Notes under the pieces: model-generated | The model's input: the letters and a program-made list of their open reading frames with translations, nothing else | What the model was told of the DNA's origin: nothing | Databases searched by the model: none | Assembly (NCBI RefSeq): GCF_000981225.1 | Contig: NZ_LAJC01000031.1 | Span: 1 to 59,818 of the forward strand | DNA from: Allosalinactinospora lopnorensis | GTDB taxonomy: Bacteria; Actinomycetota; Actinomycetes; Streptosporangiales; Streptosporangiaceae | Direction of reading: 5' to 3' | DNA: 59,818 bases | Part shown: positions 18,985 through 29,275 of the stretch, piece after piece | How the letters are laid out: the number at the start of each line of letters is the position of its first letter | Numbering within the stretch: position 1 is the first letter of the stretch | Program-made: the position numbers and the translations under genes

Positions 18985-19377
18985 ATGCTGACCGGAGGAG
19001 AGGTAGCCGCCCTCATCGCCGCGGTGGTCTGGACGGTCCTGGTCGCGTTTCTCTGCGTGACGCTCGTCAAGCTCACGCGGCTGTTGTCGGAGACCACGAA
19101 AGTCGTGTCGGAGTTCGGTGAGCGCACCAGACCGCTGCTGGAGGACGTCGCCTCCACTGTCGAGCGCACCGGGGCCTCACTCGACCGCGTCGAGGAGATC
19201 ACCGCCAACGTCGCCACGACCACAGAGGACGTGTCCACCATGACCGCGCTCACCCGCTCGGTGGTGACCGGCCCCCTGGTGAAGATGGCCTCCTTCTCCT
19301 ACGGGGTGGGCCGGGTCCTCGGCCAGCGGCGGGCTCTCGCCCTGGTGCGCAGCCGTCGGCGGAGGGAACGCCCGTGA
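18985..19377 (+). CDS. DUF948 membrane-anchored protein
   Basis: A 130-aa protein with one N-terminal membrane helix (about 5-30, VAALIAAVVWTVLVAFLCV) and a long cytoplasmic helical part with heptad-like Leu/Val spacing (LTRLLSETTKVVSEFGERTRPLLEDV split over 30-65). It ends in a basic tail. This is the DUF948 family, found upstream of alaS in many actinobacteria and distantly similar to general stress proteins of Firmicutes. Start: ATG 18985 with GGAG six bases upstream. It overlaps the next gene by four bases (GTGA). Function unknown; a role at the envelope is inferred from topology. Confidence 0.85.
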   Translation: MLTGGEVAALIAAVVWTVLVAFLCVTLVKLTRLLSETTKVVSEFGERTRPLLEDVASTVERTGASLDRVEEITANVATTTEDVSTMTALTRSVVTGPLVKMASFSYGVGRVLGQRRALALVRSRRRRERP

Positions 19378-19693
19378 CCGGCCGGTTGTTTTATCTGGTC
19401 GCAGGCGCGGCGCTCGGGGGGTATGTTGTCCACAAGCTCAACCGCACGGCACGTGCGTGGAGCCCTGGCGGTATCGCCGACCGCGTCGAGGGCCGCGTCG
19501 CCGGCTATCGCGCGGCACTCCGCGAGTTCAACGAGGACGTTCAGGACGCCATGGACCGCCGTGAGACCGAACTGCTCCGGCGCCACCACCCGGCGGGAGA
19601 GCAGCATGCCCTCGGCCACGGGGGAGGCCCGCCCGGCCACGTGACCGAAGCCCGCGGCATAATCGAAGCCAACGACCTGAAGGACGGCCGCTG

Positions 19694-19694
<1 letters not shown>
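19374..19694 (+). CDS. Small membrane-associated protein upstream of alaS (DUF6167-like)
   Basis: A 106-aa protein starting at GTG 19374 in a GTGA overlap with the DUF948 gene and ending in a TGATG overlap with alaS, so the three are translationally coupled. The N-terminus is a short hydrophobic helix ([19 protein letters not shown]) followed by an amphipathic helix ([12 protein letters not shown]) and a charged tail. It matches the conserved small gene that sits between DUF948 and alaS in streptomycetes and relatives. Function unknown. One membrane anchor with the rest cytoplasmic is the likely topology. Confidence 0.8.
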
Positions 19695-22372
<2,678 letters not shown>

Positions 22373-22385
22373 TTCCGAGGAACAC

Positions 22386-22410
22386 GTGTCGGCCAGCGGC
22401 TGGCCGGCAC
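22386..22410 (+). terminator. Hairpin between alaS and ruvX
   Basis: An 11-bp stem with one G-T wobble (GTGTCGGCCAG / CTGGCCGGCAC) and a CGG loop. No T tract follows. It may weaken read-through from alaS into ruvX-mltG-aroE rather than stop it. Confidence 0.45.
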
Positions 22411-22512
22411 GATCGGGGGCGCACTGAGACCGTTGCTTCATCGATGAAAAGGAAGCCCTGAGTTGACGCCACATATCGCCCACGCCGTTCCCCGTCCGGA
22501 GGAGCCCGCTCG

Positions 22513-22992
22513 TTGAGGCACGGCGTACGTCTCGCGGTGGATCCCGGCAAGACGCGTATCGGGGTCGCCGGCAGTGACCCCAGTGGCGTACTGGCCACTC
22601 CGATCGAGACGATCCGGCGCGGTAGAGACCATCTGGACCGCATCGCGGCGCTTATGCGCGAACACGAGGCGGTCGAGGTCATCGTCGGTTACCCCGCGTC
22701 TCTTTCGGGTGAGGAAGGGCCTGCGGCGCGCGGCGCGCGCTCCTTCGCCTGTGCCCTCGCCCGCAAGATCGCCCCGGTGCCGGTGCGGCTGGTCGACGAG
22801 CGACTGACCACCGTGACCGCGCAGAGCCAGCTGTACGAGGGGGCCTCCTTCGGCAAGCGAGGCGCGCGGGGCGGACAGGCGCGGCGCTCGGTCATCGACC
22901 AGGCCGCGGCGACGGTCCTGCTGCAGAGCGCACTCGACACGGAACGCCAGAGCGGCCGTCCCCCGGGAGAGATAGTGGGGGGAAGTGAATGA
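22513..22992 (+). CDS. ruvX: RuvX/YqgF-type nuclease
   Basis: A 159-aa RNase H-fold protein with the YqgF signature: VRLAVDPGKTRIGVAGSD at the N-terminus (catalytic Asp), VGYPASLSG, VRLVDERLTT (second acidic residue) and IDQAAATVLLQ at the end. In bacteria this enzyme acts in pre-16S rRNA 5' maturation and is also named a putative Holliday junction resolvase. The start appears to be TTG 22513, eight bases after GGAGGAG. It overlaps mltG by four bases (ATGA), the usual actinobacterial alaS-ruvX-mltG-aroE order. Confidence 0.92.
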   Translation: MRHGVRLAVDPGKTRIGVAGSDPSGVLATPIETIRRGRDHLDRIAALMREHEAVEVIVGYPASLSGEEGPAARGARSFACALARKIAPVPVRLVDERLTTVTAQSQLYEGASFGKRGARGGQARRSVIDQAAATVLLQSALDTERQSGRPPGEIVGGSE

Positions 22993-25118
22993 GCGACAAC
23001 GATCCCTACGCGGACCACCCCCACCGGGGCGGCTTCCGCACGCGGCGCGGGCAGTCCGTGCCCGGCGACGAGTACGGGCGGGAGCCCCACGCGGCCGGCT
23101 ATCCCGGGCAGGAGCACGCTCCGCCGGGGGCGGAGTACGGCCGACCGGAGCCGGGTTCCGGCCATGACCCGCTGACCGATCCTCGACCGCGGGGAGGCGC
23201 CCCCCGGAGCGGGGACTCCGACCCGCTGACCGATCCGAGGTGGAGCACATCGCAGCAGTATTCCGCCCGCTCGCGGGACCACCAGGAGTACACCGCCCCG
23301 CGGACCCGGCTCTCGCGAGAGGAGAGGGATCCGCTCACCGACCCGTGGCCGCGGTCCACCGGATCCCGCGATACCACCCCGGCGCCGGGGGACAGCGGGC
23401 AGTGGGACCGGCGGGCCGAACCCGGGGACTCCGGGACTCCGGTGCGGCCCTACACCGTCGGACGCTCCGGCTCCGCTCCGGGAGTGGAGCGCGGTGGTGC
23501 CAGAACCGTAGGGGAGGAGGAGCTCCTGGAACGGTCCCGGGGACGCCGTAGGAGGAACGGTCCCGCCCAGGAGGACGACGTGCCCGGCGAACGCGATGCC
23601 GGGGGCGATCGCTCTACGCGCCGTACGGCGGACCGGTCATCGGTCGAGCCGTCGGAGCAGGACCCCGCATTACCCCGTCGGCGTCGGCGGAGGGCTGCCG
23701 AGGAGCACGCGCCCGGTGGTGTCCACGGTCCGGAGGGGGACTTCTCCGATCCGGCGGAACCGGACGCGCCGGCATCGGCACGCGCCGCGAGGGGCGACGA
23801 CGAGAAGGCCCCGCGCCGCCGGCGTCGCCGTGCCGATCGTGATGACGCCGTCCCTCTGGGCGACTCCGGCGACGAGGAGCCCGCAGAGGAGCACGAAGCC
23901 TTCCTGCTGAGCGAAGACAGTGAGGAAGAGGAGGGCGGCGTGGACGACCGGGCGCGTACGCGCAAGGCACAGGGGCGTAAGGAACGGCGCCGCGGCGGCC
24001 GCACGTCCCGGAAGGAATCGGCTTCCAGCGCGCGTCGCGGTAGCAGCGGGGCGAAGAAAGGCGCACGCGGGAGCAAGGAGAGGAAGCTGCGCCGGACGAA
24101 GATGGCCATGGCGGCGACCGCCGGGGTGCTGGCGCTGGCGCTGGTCGCCGGCGGGATCGTCCTACGCTCCTATGTCTTCCCTCCAGACTACGACGGTGAG
24201 GGCAGCGGCGAGGTCGAGATCGCCATCCAGGACGGCCAGACCGGAGCCGAGGTCGGCCAGACCCTGGAGGACGAGGGGGTCGTCGCCAGCAGGCGGGCTT
24301 TCACCAATGCGCTGAGCGGAGCCGAGCTGACCCCCGGCACCTACATGCTGCGTTCGCAGATGAGCGCGGATACGGCCGTGGCCATGTTGCTCGACCCGGC
24401 CACACGCGTCGACAACCGGGTGACGATCCGCGAAGGCCTGCGTTCCAGCCAGATCCTGCAGGAGGTCGCCGAGAACACCGCCATCGAACTCGAGGACCTG
24501 CAGGAGGCGTACCAGGACACCGGGTCTCTCGCCCTGCCCGGGTACGCGGAGGAGGGGCCGGAGGGCTACCTCTACCCCGACACCTACACGATCGCGCCGG
24601 ACGCCCAGGCCGAGGACGTCCTCAAGATGATGGTGGATCGCTTCTACGACGCCGCCGAGGAGATCAATCTGGAGGGGCGGGCCCAGGAGCAGGGCATGAC
24701 ACCCAACGAGATCATGGCGAACGCCGCGATCATCCAGGCGGAGTCGGGCGGAGTCGACGACATGCCCAAGATCTCCCGGGTCGTCTACAACCGCCTCAAC
24801 GCGGACATGGAACTGGGCATGGACAGCACCTGCTTCTACGAGCTCAACGAGTACGGCATCGCGCTGACCAACGATCAGCTCCGCAAATGCGAGGAGAACG
24901 ACAGCGGTTACGCCACCTACGGAAGCAAGGGGCTTCCGGTGGGACCGTTCGTCAGTCCGGGGCAGGACGCGATCGAGGCGGCCCTTGAACCGGCCGACGG
25001 CGACTGGCTGTACTTCGTGGCCACTGACCCGGAGGCGGGGATTACCGAGTTCGCCGAAACCAACGAGGAGTTCCAGCAGCTCAAGCAGGAGTTCGAGCGG
25101 AACCGGAGTGACTCCTGA
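22989..25118 (+). CDS. mltG: Endolytic murein transglycosylase MltG with long disordered cytoplasmic tail
   Basis: A 709-aa YceG/MltG-family enzyme that cleaves nascent glycan strands and helps terminate peptidoglycan synthesis. The first 370 residues are charged and Pro/Gly/Arg-rich, probably cytoplasmic and disordered, with three DPLTDP motifs (60-65, 78-83, 114-119) and poly-Arg patches. One membrane helix lies near 372-395. The extracytoplasmic part has a LysM-like region and the YceG core with catalytic Glu in IIQAESGGVDD near 585, then SRVVYNRL and the end-region GLPVGPFVSPG. E. coli MltG is about 340 aa, so the tail is a large extension, as often in actinobacteria. It is coupled to ruvX and aroE. 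Confidence 0.92.
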   Translation: MSDNDPYADHPHRGGFRTRRGQSVPGDEYGREPHAAGYPGQEHAPPGAEYGRPEPGSGHDPLTDPRPRGGAPRSGDSDPLTDPRWSTSQQYSARSRDHQEYTAPRTRLSREERDPLTDPWPRSTGSRDTTPAPGDSGQWDRRAEPGDSGTPVRPYTVGRSGSAPGVERGGARTVGEEELLERSRGRRRRNGPAQEDDVPGERDAGGDRSTRRTADRSSVEPSEQDPALPRRRRRRAAEEHAPGGVHGPEGDFSDPAEPDAPASARAARGDDEKAPRRRRRRADRDDAVPLGDSGDEEPAEEHEAFLLSEDSEEEEGGVDDRARTRKAQGRKERRRGGRTSRKESASSARRGSSGAKKGARGSKERKLRRTKMAMAATAGVLALALVAGGIVLRSYVFPPDYDGEGSGEVEIAIQDGQTGAEVGQTLEDEGVVASRRAFTNALSGAELTPGTYMLRSQMSADTAVAMLLDPATRVDNRVTIREGLRSSQILQEVAENTAIELEDLQEAYQDTGSLALPGYAEEGPEGYLYPDTYTIAPDAQAEDVLKMMVDRFYDAAEEINLEGRAQEQGMTPNEIMANAAIIQAESGGVDDMPKISRVVYNRLNADMELGMDSTCFYELNEYGIALTNDQLRKCEENDSGYATYGSKGLPVGPFVSPGQDAIEAALEPADGDWLYFVATDPEAGITEFAETNEEFQQLKQEFERNRSDS

Positions 25119-25954
25119 TGCGCGCTGCCGTTCTGGGCTCCCCCATCGGGCACTCGCTTTCGCCGGTGCTGCACACCGCGGCCTATGCCGGGCTCGGCCT
25201 GACCGGGTGGCACTACGAACGTTTCGAGTGCGACGAGAGCGGGCTGGCCGCGTTCCTGAAGGGCTGTGACGACTCCTGGGCCGGACTCTCCTTGACGATG
25301 CCGCTGAAACGCGCGGCGATGACCCTGGCCGACCACGTCTGCGAGCCGGTCACGGAGGTCGGCGGGGCCAATACGCTCGTCTTCCGGGACGGCCGTCGGC
25401 ACGCCTACAACACCGATGTGGCCGGGATGGTGACCGCGTTGCGGGAGGCGGGGATCGGCGAGGTGCGTTCGGCCGTGATCGTGGGCGGCGGCGCCACCGC
25501 GGCCTCCGCCCTGGCCGCGTTGCGTGCTCTCGGCGCGACCGCGCCCGGGGCGATCACCGTCCTGGCCCGCGATCCGGCCCGCGCGGCCGGGGTGGTGCAG
25601 GCAGCCGAGCGAATGCGGTTGCGGATCGGTGTGGAGCCCCTGCGGAACATCAAGGAACACCTCGATGTGGACCTCGTCGTCAGCACGGTTCCGCGCGGGG
25701 CCGCCGACGCCTACACCTCCGACCTTGCCGCGAGCCGGGCGGCGCTGTTCGATGTCGTCTACAACCCGTGGCCGACCGTTCCGGCCGGCGCCGTCGCTGC
25801 GGCCGGGCGGACTGTTGTCGGGGGCTTTCCGATGCTGCTGCACCAGGCCGGACGGCAGGTGGAGCTGATGACCGGCGTTGAGCGGGCCCCGATCGAGGCG
25901 ATGCGTGCGGCGGGCGAGGCGGAGCTCCGCCGTCGCGCGGAATCCGGCGAATGA
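25118..25954 (+). CDS. aroE: Shikimate dehydrogenase
   Basis: A 278-aa NADP-linked enzyme that reduces 3-dehydroshikimate to shikimate. Substrate motifs are VLGSPIGHSLSPVLHTAAY (1-25) and LSLTMPLKRAA (the usual N in VTxPxK is replaced: SLTMPLK keeps the catalytic Lys). EVGGANTLVF and YNTDVAGM follow; the nucleotide motif is VGGGATAASAL. ATG 25118 overlaps the mltG stop (TGATG). Downstream there is no aroC/K/B; infC follows instead. Confidence 0.93.
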   Translation: MRAAVLGSPIGHSLSPVLHTAAYAGLGLTGWHYERFECDESGLAAFLKGCDDSWAGLSLTMPLKRAAMTLADHVCEPVTEVGGANTLVFRDGRRHAYNTDVAGMVTALREAGIGEVRSAVIVGGGATAASALAALRALGATAPGAITVLARDPARAAGVVQAAERMRLRIGVEPLRNIKEHLDVDLVVSTVPRGAADAYTSDLAASRAALFDVVYNPWPTVPAGAVAAAGRTVVGGFPMLLHQAGRQVELMTGVERAPIEAMRAAGEAELRRRAESGE

Positions 25955-26068
25955 GGCCTACTGGTAGTTTCCGGGAATAGCCTTCGCCGCGTCCGTGTTG
26001 AAGCAGCGACGGGGGGTGGTCCGGCCGGTGTGGCCGGATTTCCTGGTAGAGTAGTACTCCGAACTGAT

Positions 26069-26086
26069 CCGGCGCTTATGCGCCGG
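26069..26086 (+). promoter_or_regulatory. Hairpin in infC leader
   Basis: CCGGCGC (26069-26075), TTAT loop, GCGCCGG (26080-26086): a perfect stem-loop in the 5' leader, about 160 bases before the terminator-like structure. It may be a protein- or ribosome-sensing element; that is inference. Confidence 0.4.
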
Positions 26087-26247
26087 GCACGTAAGCGGAG
26101 GCGGATCCTCCCACCTGCCGGGGGCAGACCCGAGCAGGTTCCGGTAGACGACGTTGGACGTCGGCGGCGCCGGTCACGGCGTCCGGTGGCGGGTATTCCG
26201 GCGGGGAGACGTGTTCTCCGTCGCCGTCGTCGTACTCCGGTGGATCA

Positions 26248-26282
26248 CCCCGCTTGCACCCGCTGGCGGGGTTTTCGCTTTT
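26248..26282 (+). terminator. Candidate transcription attenuator upstream of infC
   Basis: CCCCGC (26248-26253) pairs with GCGGGG (26266-26271), and TTTTCGCTTTT follows directly. A U-rich tail is rare in this genome, and the element lies inside the infC leader rather than after a gene. GGCGGGG also occurs at 26200-26206 and could pair with 26248-26253 instead, giving an antiterminated form. Confidence 0.55.
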
Positions 26283-26349
26283 GGGGCCACAGGGAACCGG
26301 GCGACCCCCCGACGTACGAGTGATGACGACAATGCTAGGGAGGGGTCCC

Positions 26350-26946
26350 ATCAGCGCCGAGCCCCGCATCAATGACCGCATCCGGGTTTCCGAGGTCCGT
26401 CTCGTCGGTCCTAACGGGGAGCAGGTCGGTATCGTGCCCGTGCAGGACGCACTGCGCCTTGCCCAGGAGGCCGACCTCGACCTTGTCGAGGTCGCACCGA
26501 CCGCCCGCCCGCCGGTCGCCAAGCTGATGGACTACGGCAAGTACAAGTACGAGTCCGCGGTCAAGGCGCGCGAATCGCGCAAGAACCAGGCGAACACGAT
26601 CATCAAGGAGATCAAGCTCCGTCCCAAGATCGACCCGCACGACTACGAGACCAAGAAGGGTCACGTGGAGCGGTTCCTCAAGAGCGGAGACAAGGTCAAG
26701 GTGACGATCATGTTCCGCGGGCGTGAGCAGTCCCGCCCGGAACTGGGCTTCCGTCTGCTGCGCCAGTTGGCCGAGGACGTTCAGGAGCTTGGACAGGTCG
26801 AGTCTCAGCCCAAGCAGGACGGCCGCAACATGGTCATGGTGATCGGTCCGCACAAGCGCCGTTCCGATCACAAGGCCGAGGCCCGCGCCGCCGGAGGCAA
26901 GGGCAGCCGGCAGCAGCGCCACGAGGGAGCCGGACAGGGGAACTGA
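26350..26946 (+). CDS. infC: Translation initiation factor IF-3, probable AUC start
   Basis: A 198-aa initiation factor that keeps 30S subunits free and checks start codons. The N-terminal domain has [19 protein letters not shown] and [17 protein letters not shown]. The linker is [17 protein letters not shown], and the C-terminal domain has [19 protein letters not shown] and [18 protein letters not shown]. Actinobacterial IF-3 proteins begin at the ISAEPRIND stretch. The best ribosome-binding site (GGGAGGGG, 26338-26345) sits directly before ATC 26350; the in-frame ATGs at 26323 and 26332 lie before or within that site. A non-AUG start permits autoregulation, as E. coli infC does with AUU. 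rpmI and rplT follow. Confidence 0.93.
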   Translation: MSAEPRINDRIRVSEVRLVGPNGEQVGIVPVQDALRLAQEADLDLVEVAPTARPPVAKLMDYGKYKYESAVKARESRKNQANTIIKEIKLRPKIDPHDYETKKGHVERFLKSGDKVKVTIMFRGREQSRPELGFRLLRQLAEDVQELGQVESQPKQDGRNMVMVIGPHKRRSDHKAEARAAGGKGSRQQRHEGAGQGN

Positions 26947-27156
26947 TCCCCGGTCGATCCGGACGGCGGCGGCCTTCGACTGTGTCAGCGTCTGCCCGGT
27001 GACGAGCGGGAGAGTGTGCGGCATTGCCGCGCGGGTCTGACCCGCGGGGCGGGCATGGGTCGTGCGAAACGCGGCTCTGGGGTCTCTCGGGGCCGCACGA
27101 CCCGCGACAACACGTGCCGATCGCTTCGCGCAGTGGGAAGTGATCCTTTCGAAATC

Positions 27157-27179
27157 GCGCCACCGATTCTCGGTGGCGC
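27157..27179 (+). promoter_or_regulatory. Perfect 10-bp stem-loop 28 bases before rpmI
   Basis: GCGCCACCGA (27157-27166), TTC loop, TCGGTGGCGC (27170-27179). It lies in the 260-base infC-rpmI gap and could be a ribosomal-protein binding site, an RNA-processing site or a weak terminator. Confidence 0.45.
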
Positions 27180-27207
27180 GCCGAGTGAGTAGGAGACGAC
27201 GGCGACT

Positions 27208-27399
27208 ATGTCGAAGAACAAGACGCACAGTGGAGTCGGGAAGCGTTTCCGTGTGACCGGCTCCGGCAAGATCATGCGTCGCCGGGCCAACAAGAACCAC
27301 CTTCTCGAGCACAAGCCGAGCAAGCGCACCCGCCGTCTTACCGGCGAGGTCGAACTCGCCAAGGCCGACAGCAAGAAGATCAAGAGGCTGCTCCGCTGA
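27208..27399 (+). CDS. rpmI: 50S ribosomal protein L35
   Basis: A 63-aa basic ribosomal protein with the L35 signature [20 protein letters not shown] and [20 protein letters not shown]. Start ATG 27208; AGGAGA lies 12 bases upstream. It stands between infC and rplT in the standard bacterial order, though the gaps of about 260 and 200 bases on either side are long for this operon and carry hairpins. Confidence 0.97.
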   Translation: MSKNKTHSGVGKRFRVTGSGKIMRRRANKNHLLEHKPSKRTRRLTGEVELAKADSKKIKRLLR

Positions 27400-27552
27400 A
27401 GCGGTTCGCCGACACGGCTCGTAGACGCCGTCCTCACCGATCGAATTCCGCCGGGTCGGGGCGCTCCGAAGGTGCCGGACACCGAGGAGCACCGGCGTCG
27501 CGGCGGACGAGTACGTCCGAACGGCCAACCGGGTGTTGCCGGATCAGGCCGA

Positions 27553-27578
27553 CCGGTAGCGCGATGACCGCCTACCGG
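27553..27578 (+). promoter_or_regulatory. Hairpin upstream of rplT
   Basis: CCGGTAG (27553-27559) and CTACCGG (27572-27578) form a 7-bp stem 20 bases before the rplT start. It could be an L20 autoregulatory target, as L20 represses its own operon in other bacteria; not shown here. Confidence 0.35.
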
Positions 27579-27598
27579 CAACCTACGAGGGAGTCACT

Positions 27599-27982
27599 GT
27601 GGCACGCGTGAAGCGGGCTCTCAACGCCAAGAAGAAACGCCGGGTCGTCCTCGAACGCGCCAGCGGGTACCGTGGCCAGCGGTCGCGCCTGTACCGCAAG
27701 GCCAAGGAGCAGATGCTCCACTCGATGACCTACTCCTACCGGGACCGCAAGGACCGGAAGGGCCAGTTCCGTCGGCTGTGGATCCAGCGCATCAACGCCG
27801 GGGCCCGCGCCAACGGGCTCACCTACAACCGTTTCATGCAGGGCCTGAAGGCGGCCGGTATCGAGGTCGACCGCCGCATGCTCGCCGAGCTCGCGGTCAA
27901 CGACGAGGCCGCCTTCGCCTCGCTCGTCGAGACCGCCAAGCAGGCGCTGCCCGCCCCCGCCTCCTCCCAGGCGACGGCCTGA
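27599..27982 (+). CDS. rplT: 50S ribosomal protein L20
   Basis: A 127-aa basic protein needed early in 50S assembly. It shows the L20 pattern [40 protein letters not shown] and [20 protein letters not shown]. Start GTG 27599, with GAGGGAG upstream. The C-terminal extension of about ten residues ([10 protein letters not shown]) is usual in actinobacteria. The methyltransferase gene starts 24 bases after its stop and is probably co-transcribed. Confidence 0.97.
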   Translation: MARVKRALNAKKKRRVVLERASGYRGQRSRLYRKAKEQMLHSMTYSYRDRKDRKGQFRRLWIQRINAGARANGLTYNRFMQGLKAAGIEVDRRMLAELAVNDEAAFASLVETAKQALPAPASSQATA

Positions 27983-28006
27983 CGAGCTTCACCGAATCCA
28001 GACGCG

Positions 28007-28840
28007 ATGGCGGGCGACGAGTTCACGAGCATCCGATCACCCCGGATCAAGGGGGCTCGTCGGCTCGCCAAGCGCGCCTTCCGGCAGCGTGAGAAGCGCT
28101 TCCTCGCCGAAGGTCCGCAGGCTGTCCGGGAAGCGCTGGCCGCGCCCGCCAGAGTGCACGAGCTGTACGTCACCGGCGAGGCCGTACAGCGGAACGCCGA
28201 CCTCGTCGACGGCGCCTCCGCCTCGGGGATTCCGGTCCACCGGGTCACCTTGGAGGTCATGACCGAGCTCGCGCAGACGGTGACTCCCCAAGGGGTGATC
28301 GCCGTCTGCGACTTCGTCGACGTCCCGCTGGCCGAGGTCACCGGGGTCCGGCTGGCGGCCGTGCTCTCCCACGTGCGCGACCCCGGCAACGCGGGCACGG
28401 TGCTGCGCACCGCGGACGCGGCCGGAGCCGACGCCGTCGTCTTCACCGACGCATCGGTCGACCCCTATAACGGCAAGTGCGTGCGCGCCTCGGCGGGAAG
28501 CCTGTTCCACCTGCCGGTCGTCGTCGGCGTCCCGGTTCTCGATGCGCTCGACCAGCTCCGTTCCCATGGCGCGCGCGTCTTCGCCGCTGACGGTCGGGGC
28601 GACTGCGATCTGCACGCCGCCGCCGACACCGGGGTGCTCGACCACCGGGTGGCGTGGGTGTTCGGCAACGAGGCGTGGGGGCTGCCGGAGGAGACCGTGG
28701 CGGCCACCGACGGCGCGATCAGCGTTCCCATCTACGGTGCCGCCGAAAGCCTCAATCTCGCCACCGCCGCTGCTGTGTGTCTCTACACCACGGCTCGCCA
28801 GCAGCGGGCCACAACCGGATCCGGTACCGCCTCCCGGTGA
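28007..28840 (+). CDS. SpoU/TrmH-family RNA 2'-O-methyltransferase
   Basis: A 277-aa SPOUT enzyme. The N-terminal substrate-binding part (FLAEGPQAVREAL) is followed by the SpoU knot motifs: LSHVRDPGNAGTVLRTADAAGAD (motif 1, split near 125-147), FGNEAWGLPEE (motif 2) and ISVPIYGAAESLNLATAAAV (motif 3). It would methylate ribose in rRNA (RlmB-like) or tRNA; the exact nucleotide cannot be inferred. Its position after rplT is conserved in streptomycetes. Confidence 0.92.
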   Translation: MAGDEFTSIRSPRIKGARRLAKRAFRQREKRFLAEGPQAVREALAAPARVHELYVTGEAVQRNADLVDGASASGIPVHRVTLEVMTELAQTVTPQGVIAVCDFVDVPLAEVTGVRLAAVLSHVRDPGNAGTVLRTADAAGADAVVFTDASVDPYNGKCVRASAGSLFHLPVVVGVPVLDALDQLRSHGARVFAADGRGDCDLHAAADTGVLDHRVAWVFGNEAWGLPEETVAATDGAISVPIYGAAESLNLATAAAVCLYTTARQQRATTGSGTASR

Positions 28841-29275
28841 CCGCGTCCGCCGCGGTCTCCACGAGCGGTTATGCGCGAAAGGCGTAACAACCCGTAACTC
28901 GGGTAGAACGCGTTGTTGCCTATTTCGTGCCTGGTCAGCTCGGAGCCGGCTACGGAGTGTGCCGATCGTTCCGCGAGTTTCCGGCCTCGTGGGGTTGCTT
29001 GCCTACCCACAGTTGCCGATACGCTCAAGGTTCCTAAAGAGCGGGATGGTGTACCGGTCATGTCGGTCGCGCATAAGGAGGCTCCATTACGGCATGCTTG
29101 CGCGTAACAGGCGCGGGCATCGGGTAGTGACCTTCGGTGGCGTCGCAGGCACGGTGCGGCGGGCGGTCGGTGTGGCATGCGGTGAATGGCACGGCGGTAC
29201 GGCACCGTACCCGAACAGGCGAAAGCCGCTTTTCCAGCGGCGCCGAACGGTCACATAGGGCGTGGGGAGGCGGTC
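28841..29275. other. 435-bp intergenic region upstream of the PAS histidine kinase
   Basis: No convincing gene. TTGCCG (29008-29013) and TAAAGA 16 bases later resemble a promoter for the kinase. A GGTACGG-CA-CCGTACC stem lies near 29199-29214. A short open frame from ATG 29092 runs to 29258 but has no homology I recognise. Confidence 0.4.

Larger units (their letters stand above)
25955..26349 (+). other. Leader and promoter region of infC-rpmI-rplT
   Basis: No protein gene is supported. It contains a perfect 7-bp hairpin at 26069-26086, an intrinsic terminator-like structure at 26248-26282, and an alternative pairing partner for that terminator at 26200-26206. It is best read as the regulated leader of the ribosomal operon. 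Confidence 0.5.

Noticed and set aside
28841-29275. tRNA or small RNA gene in the gap before the PAS kinase
   Set aside because: No GGTTCGAAT-type T-arm, cloverleaf or CCA end could be found; hairpins present are short and isolated.
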